A DNA stretch of 37,603 nt from Anaerolineales bacterium (GCA_016932165.1 JAFGDK010000090.1:1-37603); one strand, 5' to 3'; shown: positions 1 to 8,314, counted from the stretch's first letter. A program made the numbers and translations. Notes: generated from the letters alone by a model not told the origin.

Positions 1-13
1 ATACCGTCCACTT

Positions 14-86
14 GGTGGATGTAGCTCAATGGCAGAGCGCCGCACTGTGGATGCGGTGGTTGAGGGTTCGATCCCCTTCATCCACC
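14..86 (+). tRNA. tRNA-His (GTG anticodon)
   Basis: A full cloverleaf can be drawn. The acceptor stem GTGGATG (15-21) pairs with CATCCAC (79-85). The extra G at 14 opposite C86 is the G-1:C73 pair typical of tRNA-His. The anticodon GTG lies at 47-49 in a CCGCA/TGCGG stem, and the T loop reads TTCGATC. CCA is not fully encoded. The gene is followed directly by a terminator. Confidence 0.97.
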
Positions 87-87
87 C

Positions 88-117
88 AAAGCAACCCCTT
101 ATTGGGGTTGCTTTTTA
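88..117. terminator. Bidirectional Rho-independent terminator
   Basis: A 10-bp stem (89-98 with 104-113) closes a 5-nt loop and is followed by a T run on the plus strand, ending the tRNA-His transcript. The minus strand also has an A/T-rich flank. The stop codon of the convergent yihY-like gene lies inside the hairpin, so the structure probably serves both genes. Confidence 0.9.
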
Positions 118-941
118 TTTTGCGCCAGCACCTTCTGGCGGTACTGGAAGGCGGCTGCAAACTCAGCCCCAAACAGGATCAATACACCCACCAGATAGAT
201 CCACAGCGCCAGCGTCATGAACCAAGTCACACTGCCGTAAAGCAAACCGCTGCGATTCAATACAGATGAGGTGTACAGCCTGAAGCCGAACTTGGCAATC
301 ATCAATAATATTGCCGAGGAGAAAGCCCCGGCAAAAGCCGCTCCCCAATAAACGTGCTCATTGGGATACACCCGGAAAATAATGGTCATGATCAGCGTAA
401 GTGTGGTAAGCTCCATCAAATAAGCAGTAATCCAGCGGCCACCTCCAGTGCTTTCCAATAACAGGTTGGTAATCGGACCAATCGAGAATGAAGCCAGGAA
501 GGTCACCACAATTGCCAGCACAGAAAGCGCCCCAAGCAAACGCCTGCGCCAGAAATCGCGCGGCGATGAATCGAAAATGCGGCTCAGCGATATTTCCATG
601 ATCGTGAAGATCGAAGACCCGCCCCACATCAAGCCCAGACCACCCACAATCCCGATCGAGCCGCGAGCCTGCCAGGTTTGTTCCAGGATATTCTCAAGGT
701 TGTTAGCCCCCACCGGAAAGAAACCCTCAAGATAGGCTGCCAGTTGCTGCCGCGATGCCTCAGAGGGAAAGAAAAAGCTGGCAATGTAAACCAGGAAAAG
801 CATCAGAGGGAACAACGAGAATAAAGTGTAATAAGATAAGGCAGCCGCATGCCGCACACTGCCGTGTTCCCCAAATGAAGCGATCACCCGCCTAATAAAG
901 CGGATCGAACCCATAATTCGGGATTTGAGATACACCAACAT
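99..941 (-). CDS. YihY/BrkB-family inner-membrane protein
   Basis: A 280-residue polytopic membrane protein of the YihY (UPF0761)/BrkB family. The early segment with HAAALSYYTLFSLFPL and the later WGGSSIFTIMEISL and GSVTWFMTLALWIYLVGVLILFGAE-like stretches are typical of this family. About six membrane segments can be drawn. The molecular function is not settled; the family was once annotated as ribonuclease BN, which does not hold. The first ATG (941) has no Shine-Dalgarno but a TATAAT seven bases upstream, so a leaderless transcript is likely. An internal ATG at 914 is possible but also lacks a ribosome-binding site. It is divergent from the epimerase gene at 1035. Confidence 0.9.
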   Translation of the reverse strand: MLVYLKSRIMGSIRFIRRVIASFGEHGSVRHAAALSYYTLFSLFPLMLFLVYIASFFFPSEASRQQLAAYLEGFFPVGANNLENILEQTWQARGSIGIVGGLGLMWGGSSIFTIMEISLSRIFDSSPRDFWRRRLLGALSVLAIVVTFLASFSIGPITNLLLESTGGGRWITAYLMELTTLTLIMTIIFRVYPNEHVYWGAAFAGAFSSAILLMIAKFGFRLYTSSVLNRSGLLYGSVTWFMTLALWIYLVGVLILFGAEFAAAFQYRQKVLAQNKKQPQ

Positions 942-948
942 AACTAAA

Positions 949-954
949 ATTATA
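949..954 (-). promoter_or_regulatory. -10 box for a leaderless yihY-like transcript
   Basis: The minus strand reads TATAAT here, then seven bases, then the ATG at 941. That spacing puts the start site at or next to the A of ATG. The -35 region is weak. Confidence 0.55.
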
Positions 955-1034
955 GCCTAAAACTTTAATCGTCGAATTGCAAAATTGAGAGTTACTAAGG
1001 GAAGGATTTCCGGTAAACTTGAGGGTAGAGAAGC

Positions 1035-1805
1035 ATGATGAAGACAAAACAAGCCCTGTTTGAAATCTTGTCTCAATCCGCCCGGGAATGGATACCTCTC
1101 CCTCATGTGGACGCAGTCCAGATGAGGGAGGCAGACCGGATTGCAGTTGAAGATTTTCGTCTCGGCATCCTTCAAATGATGGAAAATGCTGGCCGCAGCC
1201 TGGCAAGGATGGCAGCCAGTCAGTTGGACAATCTAACCGAAACAAGAGTGGCTGTTTTTGCCGGCTCGGGGGGCAATGGCGGAGGAGGACTGTGCGCAGC
1301 ACGGCATCTGCACAACCATGGCGTAAAAATTTCTATCCTGCTCACAAAGTCTGAAGACAACTTGGGTCACCCTCCCAAGGTGCAGCTCAATATCCTCCGC
1401 CGTGCAGGGCTTCAGATAACCCCCACCTCCCAGGTGGCAAGCGCCGTGGCACAAGCAGATCTGATTCTGGATGCAATGATTGGATACAGTCTGCACGGGG
1501 CGCCAACCGGAATAACTGCTGAATGGATCAAACTGATCAACCAATCTGGCAAACCGGTCATCTCGCTGGACATACCCTCTGGGCTGCATGCCACAACCGG
1601 CGACACTCCGGGAGCCTTTGTCCAGGCAAGCCAAACCCTCACTCTGGCGCTGCCAAAACCCGGGCTGGTGAATCCACTGGCCGGTGACCTGTTCCTCGCC
1701 GATATCGGCATCCCGCCAGAGGTTTATCTTCCTCTTGGGATCACTCTACTTCCTTTCTGGGGATCAGACGATATTCACCCAATCCGGAGGAAAAAACTGG
1801 TATGA
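1035..1805 (+). CDS. nnrE: NAD(P)H-hydrate epimerase (YjeF N-terminal domain, stand-alone)
   Basis: The enzyme interconverts the R and S forms of damaged NAD(P)H hydrate so that a dehydratase can repair them. The 256-residue protein consists of a single YjeF_N Rossmann-like domain: an N-terminal helix with MREADRIAVEDF, the glycine-rich loop GSGGNGGGGLCAARHL, the LILDAMIGYSLHG segment carrying the conserved Asp, and SLDIPSGLHATTGDTPG. The C-terminal kinase-like dehydratase domain found in fused bifunctional enzymes is missing and does not lie nearby. The loop usually written NNGGDG here reads GNGGGG, so the loop Asp is Gly. The start is ATG 1035 or 1038, after GAGGGTAGAG. Confidence 0.85.
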   Translation: MMKTKQALFEILSQSAREWIPLPHVDAVQMREADRIAVEDFRLGILQMMENAGRSLARMAASQLDNLTETRVAVFAGSGGNGGGGLCAARHLHNHGVKISILLTKSEDNLGHPPKVQLNILRRAGLQITPTSQVASAVAQADLILDAMIGYSLHGAPTGITAEWIKLINQSGKPVISLDIPSGLHATTGDTPGAFVQASQTLTLALPKPGLVNPLAGDLFLADIGIPPEVYLPLGITLLPFWGSDDIHPIRRKKLV

Positions 1806-1849
1806 TCTCAACCCCATCCCCTCAACTGGCAAATCAACCTGTTTTGATG

Positions 1850-1855
1850 TAAGAT
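1850..1855 (+). promoter_or_regulatory. -10-like box for a leaderless histidine kinase transcript
   Basis: TAAGAT ends seven bases before the ATG at 1862 and there is no Shine-Dalgarno in between. CTGGCA about 17 bases upstream is a weak -35 match. Confidence 0.4.
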
Positions 1856-1861
1856 GTTAAC

Positions 1862-3604
1862 ATGCACCCCACCAAGACCACTCTGACAATCGATCGTATC
1901 AATATTCTGATCCATTGGGTCAGCCTAACCGGAATCGCAGCAGCCCTTGGCTGGGGACAGGCTTTCTCCCCTTCTGCGATTGTCCTGATTTTACTCGCCG
2001 GGGCCTGGACGCTGCTCCTGACAGTGTTCTCACTGCTCAACAAACGCTTGCCCGCCCATCAGATTGTTTCTCTGGCGGCAGCAGGGAGTGTGGGACTGCT
2101 ATTTGCAATCCTGGTGGCTTACGGGAACACCGGGTTCCTGTGGGCCGGCATGCTTCCCGTGCTGGTTGCGGCCCTGTATTTCCGCTTCCGGGGAGGGGCC
2201 ATTGCAGCGGCAGTTGCGGTGCTTGTTTTTGGGATGATCCTCTCCATGCAGCTAGGCAACGCGGCAGGACTGGCAGCCCTGCTCCAGCCGGCTATCGTGC
2301 TGGTCCTGACGGGCTTGGCGGCTGGAATGGTCTCCCAGCAGGTGGGATATGCGCTCCAAAATCAGCTGGAGTTTGAACAGGCTGAACTGGAACGCCAACA
2401 GCGCCAGGAATATGACCGCATCCGCGCCCTTTACCGGGTCACCACCCGGCTGACCTCTACCCTAAATCTGGACAAAGTGCTGGATACCGCCCTGGACACC
2501 GCCGCTGAGGTGCTGATTGAACCAGGGATGGATAACCTGCTGGCCAGTGCCGTGCTTCTCTTCAGCGGCGAGAAATTGGTCGTCAATTCTGCCCGGCGTT
2601 TTACCGCTTCAGATCTGCGAACCACAATCCCTGTGCGTGCCGGGACAATCTACGAAAGCCTCAGATCAATGCAGGCACGCAAATGCCTCAATCCAGCAGA
2701 TGACCCAGAGCTGCTGAAGTTTGTCACCCTGAGAGAGTGCGGGGCTGTATATACCTATCCAATCCGGAATAACCAAGAAATTTACGGCTCTCTGGTATTT
2801 GGCCACCCCGATCCAGAATTCTTTGACTCAGCCCGAACAGAGATCCTAAACATTATCGGGCGCCAGGCGGTGGTCGCACTGCAGAATGCCAGCCTTTACC
2901 GAGATCTGGAATTGGAAAAAGAACGCATCATGGAGATCCAGGAAGACGCCCGCAAGCAGCTTGCCCGCGAACTCCACGACGGCCCGACCCAATCCGTAGC
3001 CGCAATTGCCATGCGGGTGAACTTCGCCCGCCGGCTGATTGACCGGGACCCGGCCAAAGCGGGGGAAGAACTGTTCAAGATCGAAGACCTGGCCCGCCGC
3101 TCCACCAAGGAAATCCGGCATATGTTGTTCACATTGCGCCCATTGGCGCTTGAAACCAGCGGACTGGCCGCCGCCCTGATCTCGATGGCGGAAAAGACCA
3201 TGGACACCTATGAGCAGCGCGTGGTGATCGAGGTGGATCAGGAAGCCGTCGAGGAACTGGAAATGAGCAAACAAGGTGTCGTCTTCTATATCGTTGAGGA
3301 GGCAGTCAACAATGCCCGCAAGTATGCCGAAGCCGAGTTGATCCGCGTTAGTTTGAAAAAGATCCACCGGGAAGTGGTGCTGCTGGAAATTGAGGATAAC
3401 GGCGTGGGCTTCAATGTGGGTGAGGTGGATGCCGGATACGAACAGCGCGGCAGCCTGGGAATGGTGAACATGCGCGAACGCACTGACCTGCTCAACGGCA
3501 TTTTCCAAATCTCCTCCGATGTAGGCAAGGGTACTCACATCCGGGTGTATATTCCTCTCAACGACGATGCCGGCGAACGGCTCAAACGAGGCCGGATTGA
3601 ATGA
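1862..3604 (+). CDS. NarL-type sensor histidine kinase with membrane and GAF regions
   Basis: A 580-residue sensor kinase. The N-terminal ~170 residues form about six membrane helices, followed by a coiled linker and a GAF-like domain (about 200-350). The HisKA_3 dimerisation region carries ARELHDGPTQS with the likely phosphoacceptor His372. The ATPase domain shows an N box (VEEAVNNARKYA, near 480), a G1 box (EDNGVGFN, near 511) and a G2 region with GSLGMVNMRER. This is the NarX/DegS/LiaS layout, which normally signals to a LuxR-type response regulator. No response regulator lies next to it, so the partner is elsewhere or unknown. The ligand cannot be read from the sequence. Confidence 0.92.
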   Translation: MHPTKTTLTIDRINILIHWVSLTGIAAALGWGQAFSPSAIVLILLAGAWTLLLTVFSLLNKRLPAHQIVSLAAAGSVGLLFAILVAYGNTGFLWAGMLPVLVAALYFRFRGGAIAAAVAVLVFGMILSMQLGNAAGLAALLQPAIVLVLTGLAAGMVSQQVGYALQNQLEFEQAELERQQRQEYDRIRALYRVTTRLTSTLNLDKVLDTALDTAAEVLIEPGMDNLLASAVLLFSGEKLVVNSARRFTASDLRTTIPVRAGTIYESLRSMQARKCLNPADDPELLKFVTLRECGAVYTYPIRNNQEIYGSLVFGHPDPEFFDSARTEILNIIGRQAVVALQNASLYRDLELEKERIMEIQEDARKQLARELHDGPTQSVAAIAMRVNFARRLIDRDPAKAGEELFKIEDLARRSTKEIRHMLFTLRPLALETSGLAAALISMAEKTMDTYEQRVVIEVDQEAVEELEMSKQGVVFYIVEEAVNNARKYAEAELIRVSLKKIHREVVLLEIEDNGVGFNVGEVDAGYEQRGSLGMVNMRERTDLLNGIFQISSDVGKGTHIRVYIPLNDDAGERLKRGRIE

Positions 3605-3681
3605 CAGCAACCAGTAATCAATAGCCGGTTGCCAGTTTCCAACAACCACTGACTTCTGACCAGCACCTGCTGACCACTATC

Positions 3682-3710
3682 TTGACTTATCGCCAATTTC
3701 TGACTAAAAT
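3682..3710 (+). promoter_or_regulatory. Sigma70-type promoter of rplY
   Basis: TTGACT (3682-3687), a 17-base spacer and TAAAAT (3705-3710) make a near-consensus promoter. It gives a leader of about 100 nt ahead of the L25 start at 3819. Confidence 0.75.
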
Positions 3711-3818
3711 TGCGTCCGTTTGGTCAACAGATCAGATAATCAACTCACTATCTGAGGGACGAAGGTAATCGGGAAGGAATCATCCGCCCGGTGAGAGGCG
3801 TCCTGAAGGAAGGTACAA

Positions 3819-4475
3819 ATGGATAGAGTAAAATTAGAAGCTTCTCGCCGGACTGTGACCGGCAAGAAGGTCAAAGTCCTCCGCCGCGAGGGCAAACTCC
3901 CCGCAATTATCTATGGCAAACACATGGAACCGCTCCCGATCATGCTCGATCTGCGCTCCACCACTAAGATCCTGCGGGATGTCAGTCAGGCGACTGTGCT
4001 GACCATTGATGTGGAAGGCGAAGACCATACTGTCCTGGTGCGTGACCGCCAGCGCGGGATCCTCACCGGGGCATACGAGCACATCGATTTCCTGGAGATC
4101 TCGATGACCGAAACCGTACGCACCCAGGTGAATGTGTTCGTTGAAGGCACTTCTCCTGCAGAGAAGGAATTCGGTGCCATCATCATGACCGGCGCCGACA
4201 GCGTCGAGGTGGAGGCCCTGCCTGGTGACTTGCCCGAGTCGCTGGTGGTGGATGTCTCCTCCCTTGAAAGCATTGGTGACACGATCACCGTGTCAGACCT
4301 GGTGCTGCCCAAGGGCGTGGAAGTGCTCTCCGACCCAACCGAGATGCTTGCTGTGGTGACCATGCCGGCCGCCGCCCTCGCTGAGGAAGAAGAACTGGCC
4401 GAGGAACTGGAAGGCGAAGAGGGTATCGAGCCTGAACTGGTTGGCGATGAGGACGAGGAAGACCAACAAGATTAA
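3819..4475 (+). CDS. rplY: 50S ribosomal protein L25 (TL5/CTC type)
   Basis: The protein binds 5S rRNA. At 218 residues it is the long TL5/CTC form: an N-terminal L25 beta-barrel (KLEASRRTVTGKKVKVLRREGKLPAIIYG) followed by the C-terminal CTC domain (EVEALPGDLPESLVVDVSSLESIGDTITVSDL) and a very acidic tail of about 40 residues rich in Glu and Asp. The start follows GAAGGAAGG. The gene has its own promoter and terminator and stands alone. Confidence 0.97.
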   Translation: MDRVKLEASRRTVTGKKVKVLRREGKLPAIIYGKHMEPLPIMLDLRSTTKILRDVSQATVLTIDVEGEDHTVLVRDRQRGILTGAYEHIDFLEISMTETVRTQVNVFVEGTSPAEKEFGAIIMTGADSVEVEALPGDLPESLVVDVSSLESIGDTITVSDLVLPKGVEVLSDPTEMLAVVTMPAAALAEEEELAEELEGEEGIEPELVGDEDEEDQQD

Positions 4476-4496
4476 TCAAATCTGTTTGCTTAATTT

Positions 4497-4530
4497 ACAA
4501 CCCTGCAAATTAATTTGCAGGGTTGTCTTG
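4497..4530 (+). terminator. rplY terminator
   Basis: ACAACCCTGCAAAT pairs with ATTTGCAGGGTTGT, leaving a tiny loop, and is followed by CTTGTTTTA. It lies about 20 bases after the rplY stop. Confidence 0.85.
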
Positions 4531-4575
4531 TTTTAAGGACCGATCTGAACTTCTGGAAGATATAATTGCTTAATG

Positions 4576-4609
4576 AAAAGGTTCTGCAAATAAATTTGCA
4601 GAACCTTTT
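4576..4609. terminator. Second, similar hairpin downstream of rplY
   Basis: AAAAGGTTCTGCAAAT pairs with ATTTGCAGAACCTTTT. Both flanks suit termination in either direction: T-rich on the plus strand, and T-rich on the minus strand for the AhpD-like gene ending at 4658. Its core CTGCAAAT/ATTTGCAG is the same as in the rplY terminator 80 bases upstream. Confidence 0.7.
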
Positions 4610-4657
4610 ATGCAACCTGTAATCCTCTACCGATAATTTAAGTTCGGTTTCCGGTAC

Positions 4658-5017
4658 TTAGAAATTCCCGTTGGATGCCAGCGTCACCTCAAATTGATCG
4701 AGGGCTTCAATCGCTTCCATCACGTACATCAAAGCTGGTCCGCCGCCCATCAACACGGCGACATCCAGGGCTTCGATGATCTCTTCCCGGGTGGCCCCGG
4801 CTTTGATTGCATCGTGCACATGGAAGGCAATACAACCGCCGCAGCGGACGACAACTGCAATGGACAGAGCGATCAGCTCTTTGGTTTTGGTGTCCAACAC
4901 CCCATCAGATCCAGCTGCGTGGTGGAGTCCCTGAAAGCTTTTCATCACATCGGGGCTGGCCTTGCCATAAGTGCCCATGCACTCAAGAATTTTTTTGTAC
5001 TTTTCTGGGTAGTTCAT
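4658..5017 (-). CDS. AhpD-like / carboxymuconolactone decarboxylase family protein
   Basis: A 119-residue single-domain member of the AhpD-like superfamily. The redox motif Cys59-Gly-Gly-Cys62, followed by His66 and His68 in the segment VVVRCGGCIAFHVH, matches the CxxC...H active site of alkyl-hydroperoxide-reducing or disulfide-handling members. The later GATREEIIEALDVAVLMGGGPALMY helix pair is also typical. The start at 5017 has AAAGGAA seven bases upstream. It lies about 500 bases downstream of the selenium block on the same strand. Some AhpD-like proteins carry Sec in this motif, but here both positions are Cys. The substrate is unknown. Confidence 0.88.
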   Translation of the reverse strand: MNYPEKYKKILECMGTYGKASPDVMKSFQGLHHAAGSDGVLDTKTKELIALSIAVVVRCGGCIAFHVHDAIKAGATREEIIEALDVAVLMGGGPALMYVMEAIEALDQFEVTLASNGNF

Positions 5018-5243
5018 TTTTCAAATTCCTTTCGAATAGTTTGTAGTTTTGATGAACTCAACCAGATTATACCGCTAATTTGTGAAAAAAAGCACAATAT
5101 TACATAAGAAGATTGTTAGAAATTTCACAAACAAAACCAGCACACAGCCATCAGAGGAGGGGAGAGTAGAAATTATCAGATAAAGTGGATTCGTTTGCTA
5201 ATCCCCTATTAATCTGCTCTGCCAGATCAAAAATCCTTCACCC

Positions 5244-5356
5244 AAGTTGCTGCCTTGGTTTGAGATCAAAGGTGCAGCCTTTTTGCGGGATTGGGGATAG
5301 AGGGCTAGGGCAGCTTTTACCTTGATCGAAAATATGGTGAAATATGGCAGCAACTT
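5244..5356. repeat. Inverted-repeat-bounded segment (113 bp)
   Basis: The ends are perfect 11-bp inverted repeats, AAGTTGCTGCC and GGCAGCAACTT. The inside has no ORF. It could be a small non-autonomous element or the base of a long RNA stem; one copy alone cannot decide. Confidence 0.3.
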
Positions 5357-5480
5357 AGGTTTCTTAAAAATGATCCGATGCCGGCAGGTTGCTTTATCTA
5401 CTGCCTTTATCTGGGTCCATTATGACCATAGGGTCAAGATGTGGTGTTAAAACCATCCACATCGTCTATCACTTCTATAG

Positions 5481-5517
5481 TTTCCAAGCTAATGGCAACA
5501 GCTATCTAGCTTGGAAA
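5481..5517 (-). terminator. Hairpin after the selenium operon
   Basis: TTTCCAAGCTA (5481-5491) pairs with TAGCTTGGAAA (5507-5517), giving an 11-bp stem and a 15-nt loop, 15 bases beyond the DUF3343 stop codon. No clear U run follows, so it may end or protect the transcript rather than act as a classic intrinsic terminator. Confidence 0.45.
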
Positions 5518-5531
5518 GGCGACTCAGTACT

Positions 5532-5759
5532 TCATATTACAGATATCCCTTGAATTTTTAGCCCAGCATTTTTTAATAACTGTCCGGCTATCTCCATCGC
5601 AGATTGATCGATTCGCAAACAAACACCACAATCTGAACTTAGATGACGGGGCACGGGGATGAGTTTACCCTGAATCCCAACTTCGGCTAGAAGTTGCTCT
5701 GCCCGGAGGGCATGGCTGGTAGCATACACTAGAATCACAGCATGCTTTGGATCACTCAT
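5532..5759 (-). CDS. DUF3343 protein, selenium-associated
   Basis: A 75-residue protein of the DUF3343 family, with the pattern YATSHALRAEQLL, IPVPRHLSSDCGVCLRI and a C-terminal helix. Family members recur next to selD, the YedE-type transporter and this type of cysteine desulfurase in genomes that use selenium, and a role in handling reduced selenium or sulfur is suspected. The Cys-Gly-Val-Cys pair could bind a chalcogen or a metal; that is inference. Its ATG overlaps the stop of the desulfurase gene (ATGA), so the two are translationally coupled. It is the last gene of the block. Confidence 0.85.
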   Translation of the reverse strand: MSDPKHAVILVYATSHALRAEQLLAEVGIQGKLIPVPRHLSSDCGVCLRIDQSAMEIAGQLLKNAGLKIQGISVI

Positions 5760-6931
5760 TTAACCTCCAAGGCTAACTGTTGAACTGCTTTGATACCAAT
5801 CTGGATTTCTTCATCAGTGTTGAAAGCACCAAGACCAAACCGGACGGTGCCTACCGGAAAAGTGCCTATGGTTTTGTGAGCCGCAGGCGCACAATGCAGC
5901 CCAACCCGGCACAAAACGCCATAATCTTCATCCAGGCGCAGCCCAACTTCTGATGGAGACATCCCGTCCAAGGTGAAAGAGAGTGTTGCCGTTTGCAGAT
6001 TTGCATCTAAGCTGCCATAAACGGTTACCCCGGCAATTTCCAGTAAACCTTCCATTAGTTGTCGTAGCAGCCCCAACTCATGGGAGCGGATGGTTTCTTC
6101 ACCCTGATCCAAGACCCAGTGAATACCAGCTTCTAGTCCGGCCAGCCCAACGGCGTTTTGAGTACCGCTTTCGAACTTATCAGGCAGAAAATCTGGTTGT
6201 TCTTCCCGTTCCGAACGGCTGCCTGTGCCGCCTCTCTTGAGCGGCTCAATCCAATCTGGATCGACGCGTTCACCAAATACCAACCCGCCAGTACCCATTG
6301 GGCCATACAGTGATTTATGACCGGTAAAGGCTAGTAAATCAATGCCGTCGGTTTGAATATTGATAGGATAGGCTCCGGCGGTTTGAGCTGCATCCACCAG
6401 CAGGAGGAGATCATGCGCCCTGGCGATTTGGCTGATATCAGCTACCGGGAGAAGGGTGCCGACCACATTGGAGGCGTGGTTGACGGTTATCAGGACGGTA
6501 TTATGTCGGATCGCAGCCTGGATGTCTTCGGGATTCAGCAACCCAGCCGGTGAACATGGCACCACTGTCAACTCAACGCCCTGGCGTGTCAAGGCTCGCA
6601 GTGGCCGCATAACAGAATTGTGTTCCATGCTTGTGGTGATGACATGGTTGCCAGACCGCAGCAAACCGCGCAAACTCAAATTGAGAACCTCGGTAACATT
6701 GCCCCCAAAGACCACTCGCAACGGATCAGGGGAATTGAACAAACGGGCAACAGCTTCACGGGCAGCATACACTACCCGGCTGGAATCAACTGCCAGGCGA
6801 TGACCAGAGCGGCCGGGATTGGCCCCAATCTTGTGGATGAAATCTGTCATCGCCACTGCGACTCCTGGCGGTTTAGGCCAGGAGGTCGCAGCGTTATCGA
6901 AATAAATCAATTCTCGGTGATTAGAGATCAT
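5756..6931 (-). CDS. Cysteine desulfurase-family aminotransferase, selenium-linked type
   Basis: A 391-residue PLP enzyme of the class-V aminotransferase / SufS-like group. It shows FDNAATSWPKP at the start, MEHNSVMRP, NHASNVVGT, VDAAQTAG, the PLP lysine in FTGHKSLYGPMGTGG (near residue 206) and the active-site Cys in RVGLHCAPAAHKTIG. This subgroup is the one found beside SelD, YedF and YedE. It probably releases selenium from selenocysteine, or sulfur from cysteine, and passes it as a perselenide or persulfide to the TusA-like protein encoded just upstream. The start ATG overlaps the yedF stop by ATGA. Confidence 0.9.
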   Translation of the reverse strand: MISNHRELIYFDNAATSWPKPPGVAVAMTDFIHKIGANPGRSGHRLAVDSSRVVYAAREAVARLFNSPDPLRVVFGGNVTEVLNLSLRGLLRSGNHVITTSMEHNSVMRPLRALTRQGVELTVVPCSPAGLLNPEDIQAAIRHNTVLITVNHASNVVGTLLPVADISQIARAHDLLLLVDAAQTAGAYPINIQTDGIDLLAFTGHKSLYGPMGTGGLVFGERVDPDWIEPLKRGGTGSRSEREEQPDFLPDKFESGTQNAVGLAGLEAGIHWVLDQGEETIRSHELGLLRQLMEGLLEIAGVTVYGSLDANLQTATLSFTLDGMSPSEVGLRLDEDYGVLCRVGLHCAPAAHKTIGTFPVGTVRFGLGAFNTDEEIQIGIKAVQQLALEVK

Positions 6932-7143
6932 GGCTTACGTATGATTAGCCGAAAGCCATCTTCGGTCTCATCGAAGGAAACCTCACACTTCTGAGTCAGG
7001 GCAAAACGGCGTACGTTTTCACGCGAGGTTACCGTTTCGACCAGGACTTCCAACTCTTCCCCGGCTGGCAATGTTTTCAAAGCATTTCGGGTACGTAAAA
7101 CAGGTTCCGGGCAAGAAAACCCTCGGGCATCTACTGTTTTCAT
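6928..7143 (-). CDS. yedF: TusA/SirA-like sulfur (selenium) carrier, YedF type
   Basis: A 71-residue TusA-fold protein. KTVDARGFSCPEPVLRTRNAL contains the CPxP-type motif with the carrier Cys. Selenium-associated YedF proteins usually have a second DsrE-like domain of over 100 residues; here only the TusA half is present and the next gene follows at once, so the second domain is absent. It likely accepts a perselenide or persulfide from the adjacent desulfurase. The gene is between yedE (16 bases upstream) and the desulfurase (4-base overlap). A ribosome-binding site lies in that short gap. Confidence 0.88.
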   Translation of the reverse strand: MKTVDARGFSCPEPVLRTRNALKTLPAGEELEVLVETVTSRENVRRFALTQKCEVSFDETEDGFRLIIRKP

Positions 7144-7159
7144 TTGTTCCTCCTTTCAA

Positions 7160-8278
7160 TTATTCAAACCGCTCACGGAGCGTGAATCCCAATACCAGGC
7201 ATACCAAAATTCCCAGGATGACAGCTGCCTGACCATATGTGCTGATACCTCCAACCACCAATGCACCATCAACCAGTTTATCGGGGGATCCAGCTAGGGA
7301 GAAATTATGGGAAAACGCAGCTCCAGTGATCATCCCAAGAACAAAAACGGCTGAATCGCCATCGCCTTCCCCGGAGAGAAAAAGTTGCCGGCCAGGACAA
7401 CCGCCCGCCAGGGCAAAGGCCAATCCCGCCAAAACCATCCCCAAGAAGTTCCAGAGATGATTGCTATGGGCCACCGGTTGAGCCGCAAACCCGAAGTGGA
7501 CTTGTCCAAAAATCAAGTTGACAATGAAGGCTATCACCACCAAAGCACCTACCCCACTAATCAGGTGTGTATCCCCCATTAGAATCACATCCCGAATAGA
7601 ACCCATTGTACAAAAGCGCGTCCTTTGAGCGAGAAATCCGATGATCAACCCTGCACCAAGTGAAATCCAAACCGCGGCGTGCAAAGAGCCAGGTCCGCTT
7701 TCACTGAAGAAAATTGCCCCTCCCTCACTGAACTGGGGCTGGAAGAGGAGCAGCAACAGCAATCCAACCATGAGAACAGGCATAATCCAACCAACGCTTG
7801 CGGGGACAGGATATGAGCGCCCAAGTGTGTAGCCTTGTTTCAGAAACCAGACCCCGATCGTGATTCCTATCACCAGGCCTGCCAGGCCTACGATGGCATT
7901 GAGGTCACCACCTGCCAGTCGTAAAAGTGCCCGCCAGGGACAGCCTAAAAAGGCAAGTGCGCCGATCATTGCGAATACCCCCAATATGAAGCGAACAATG
8001 GGAGCGGACCCAGCCCTTGGTTTGAACTCCCGAAAGAACAGCGCAGCCAGGGTTGAGCCCAGTACAAAAGCAATAATCTCAGGGCGTATGTATTGGACAA
8101 CCGCTGCCCGGTGCAAACCGAGGGCTCCAGCGATATCACGCTCAAAGCAAGCCACACAAATGCCCATATTAGGGGGATTACCAGCTTTTTGCAATAGGGA
8201 CGCCAATAATCCGATCACTGCTCCGGTGAGGACAATTCCCCACCGGGAAGCAAAGAAACGGGTGAATCGATCTGACAT
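7160..8278 (-). CDS. yedE: YedE-type putative selenium transporter
   Basis: A polytopic membrane protein of about 372 residues, of the YedE/YeeE (sulfur transport) superfamily in its selenium-linked form. Family signs are MGICVACFERDIAGALGLHRAAVVQYIRPEI near the N terminus, the LGCPWRALLRLAGGDLNA motif, TRFCTMGSIRDVILMGD in the second half and GGCPGRQLFLSGEGDGDS. The two-fold repeat with a conserved Cys in each half is typical. It probably imports a selenium compound or thiosulfate-like ion. I chose ATG 8278 because GAGGAGG lies seven bases upstream; the longer TTG-started frame (8326) has no such site. It is preceded by a UGA-containing leader, a copy of the one before selD. Confidence 0.88.
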   Translation of the reverse strand: MSDRFTRFFASRWGIVLTGAVIGLLASLLQKAGNPPNMGICVACFERDIAGALGLHRAAVVQYIRPEIIAFVLGSTLAALFFREFKPRAGSAPIVRFILGVFAMIGALAFLGCPWRALLRLAGGDLNAIVGLAGLVIGITIGVWFLKQGYTLGRSYPVPASVGWIMPVLMVGLLLLLLFQPQFSEGGAIFFSESGPGSLHAAVWISLGAGLIIGFLAQRTRFCTMGSIRDVILMGDTHLISGVGALVVIAFIVNLIFGQVHFGFAAQPVAHSNHLWNFLGMVLAGLAFALAGGCPGRQLFLSGEGDGDSAVFVLGMITGAAFSHNFSLAGSPDKLVDGALVVGGISTYGQAAVILGILVCLVLGFTLRERFE

Positions 8279-8314
8279 TTTACAAACCTCCTCAAAACTG
8301 TGATTGTTGATCGG

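Larger units (their letters stand above)
5018..5531. other. Intergenic stretch without a supportable gene
   Basis: I see no convincing reading frame in these ~510 bases. They hold several inverted repeats: AAGTTGCTGCC (5244-5254) against GGCAGCAACTT (5346-5356), GATGTGG (5438-5444) against CCACATC (5457-5463), and an 11-bp stem at 5481-5517 just past the end of the DUF3343 gene. Confidence 0.6.

Noticed and set aside
4658-5017. AhpD-like protein as a third selenoprotein
   Set aside because: Both active-site positions are Cys and the frame has no UGA before its stop.
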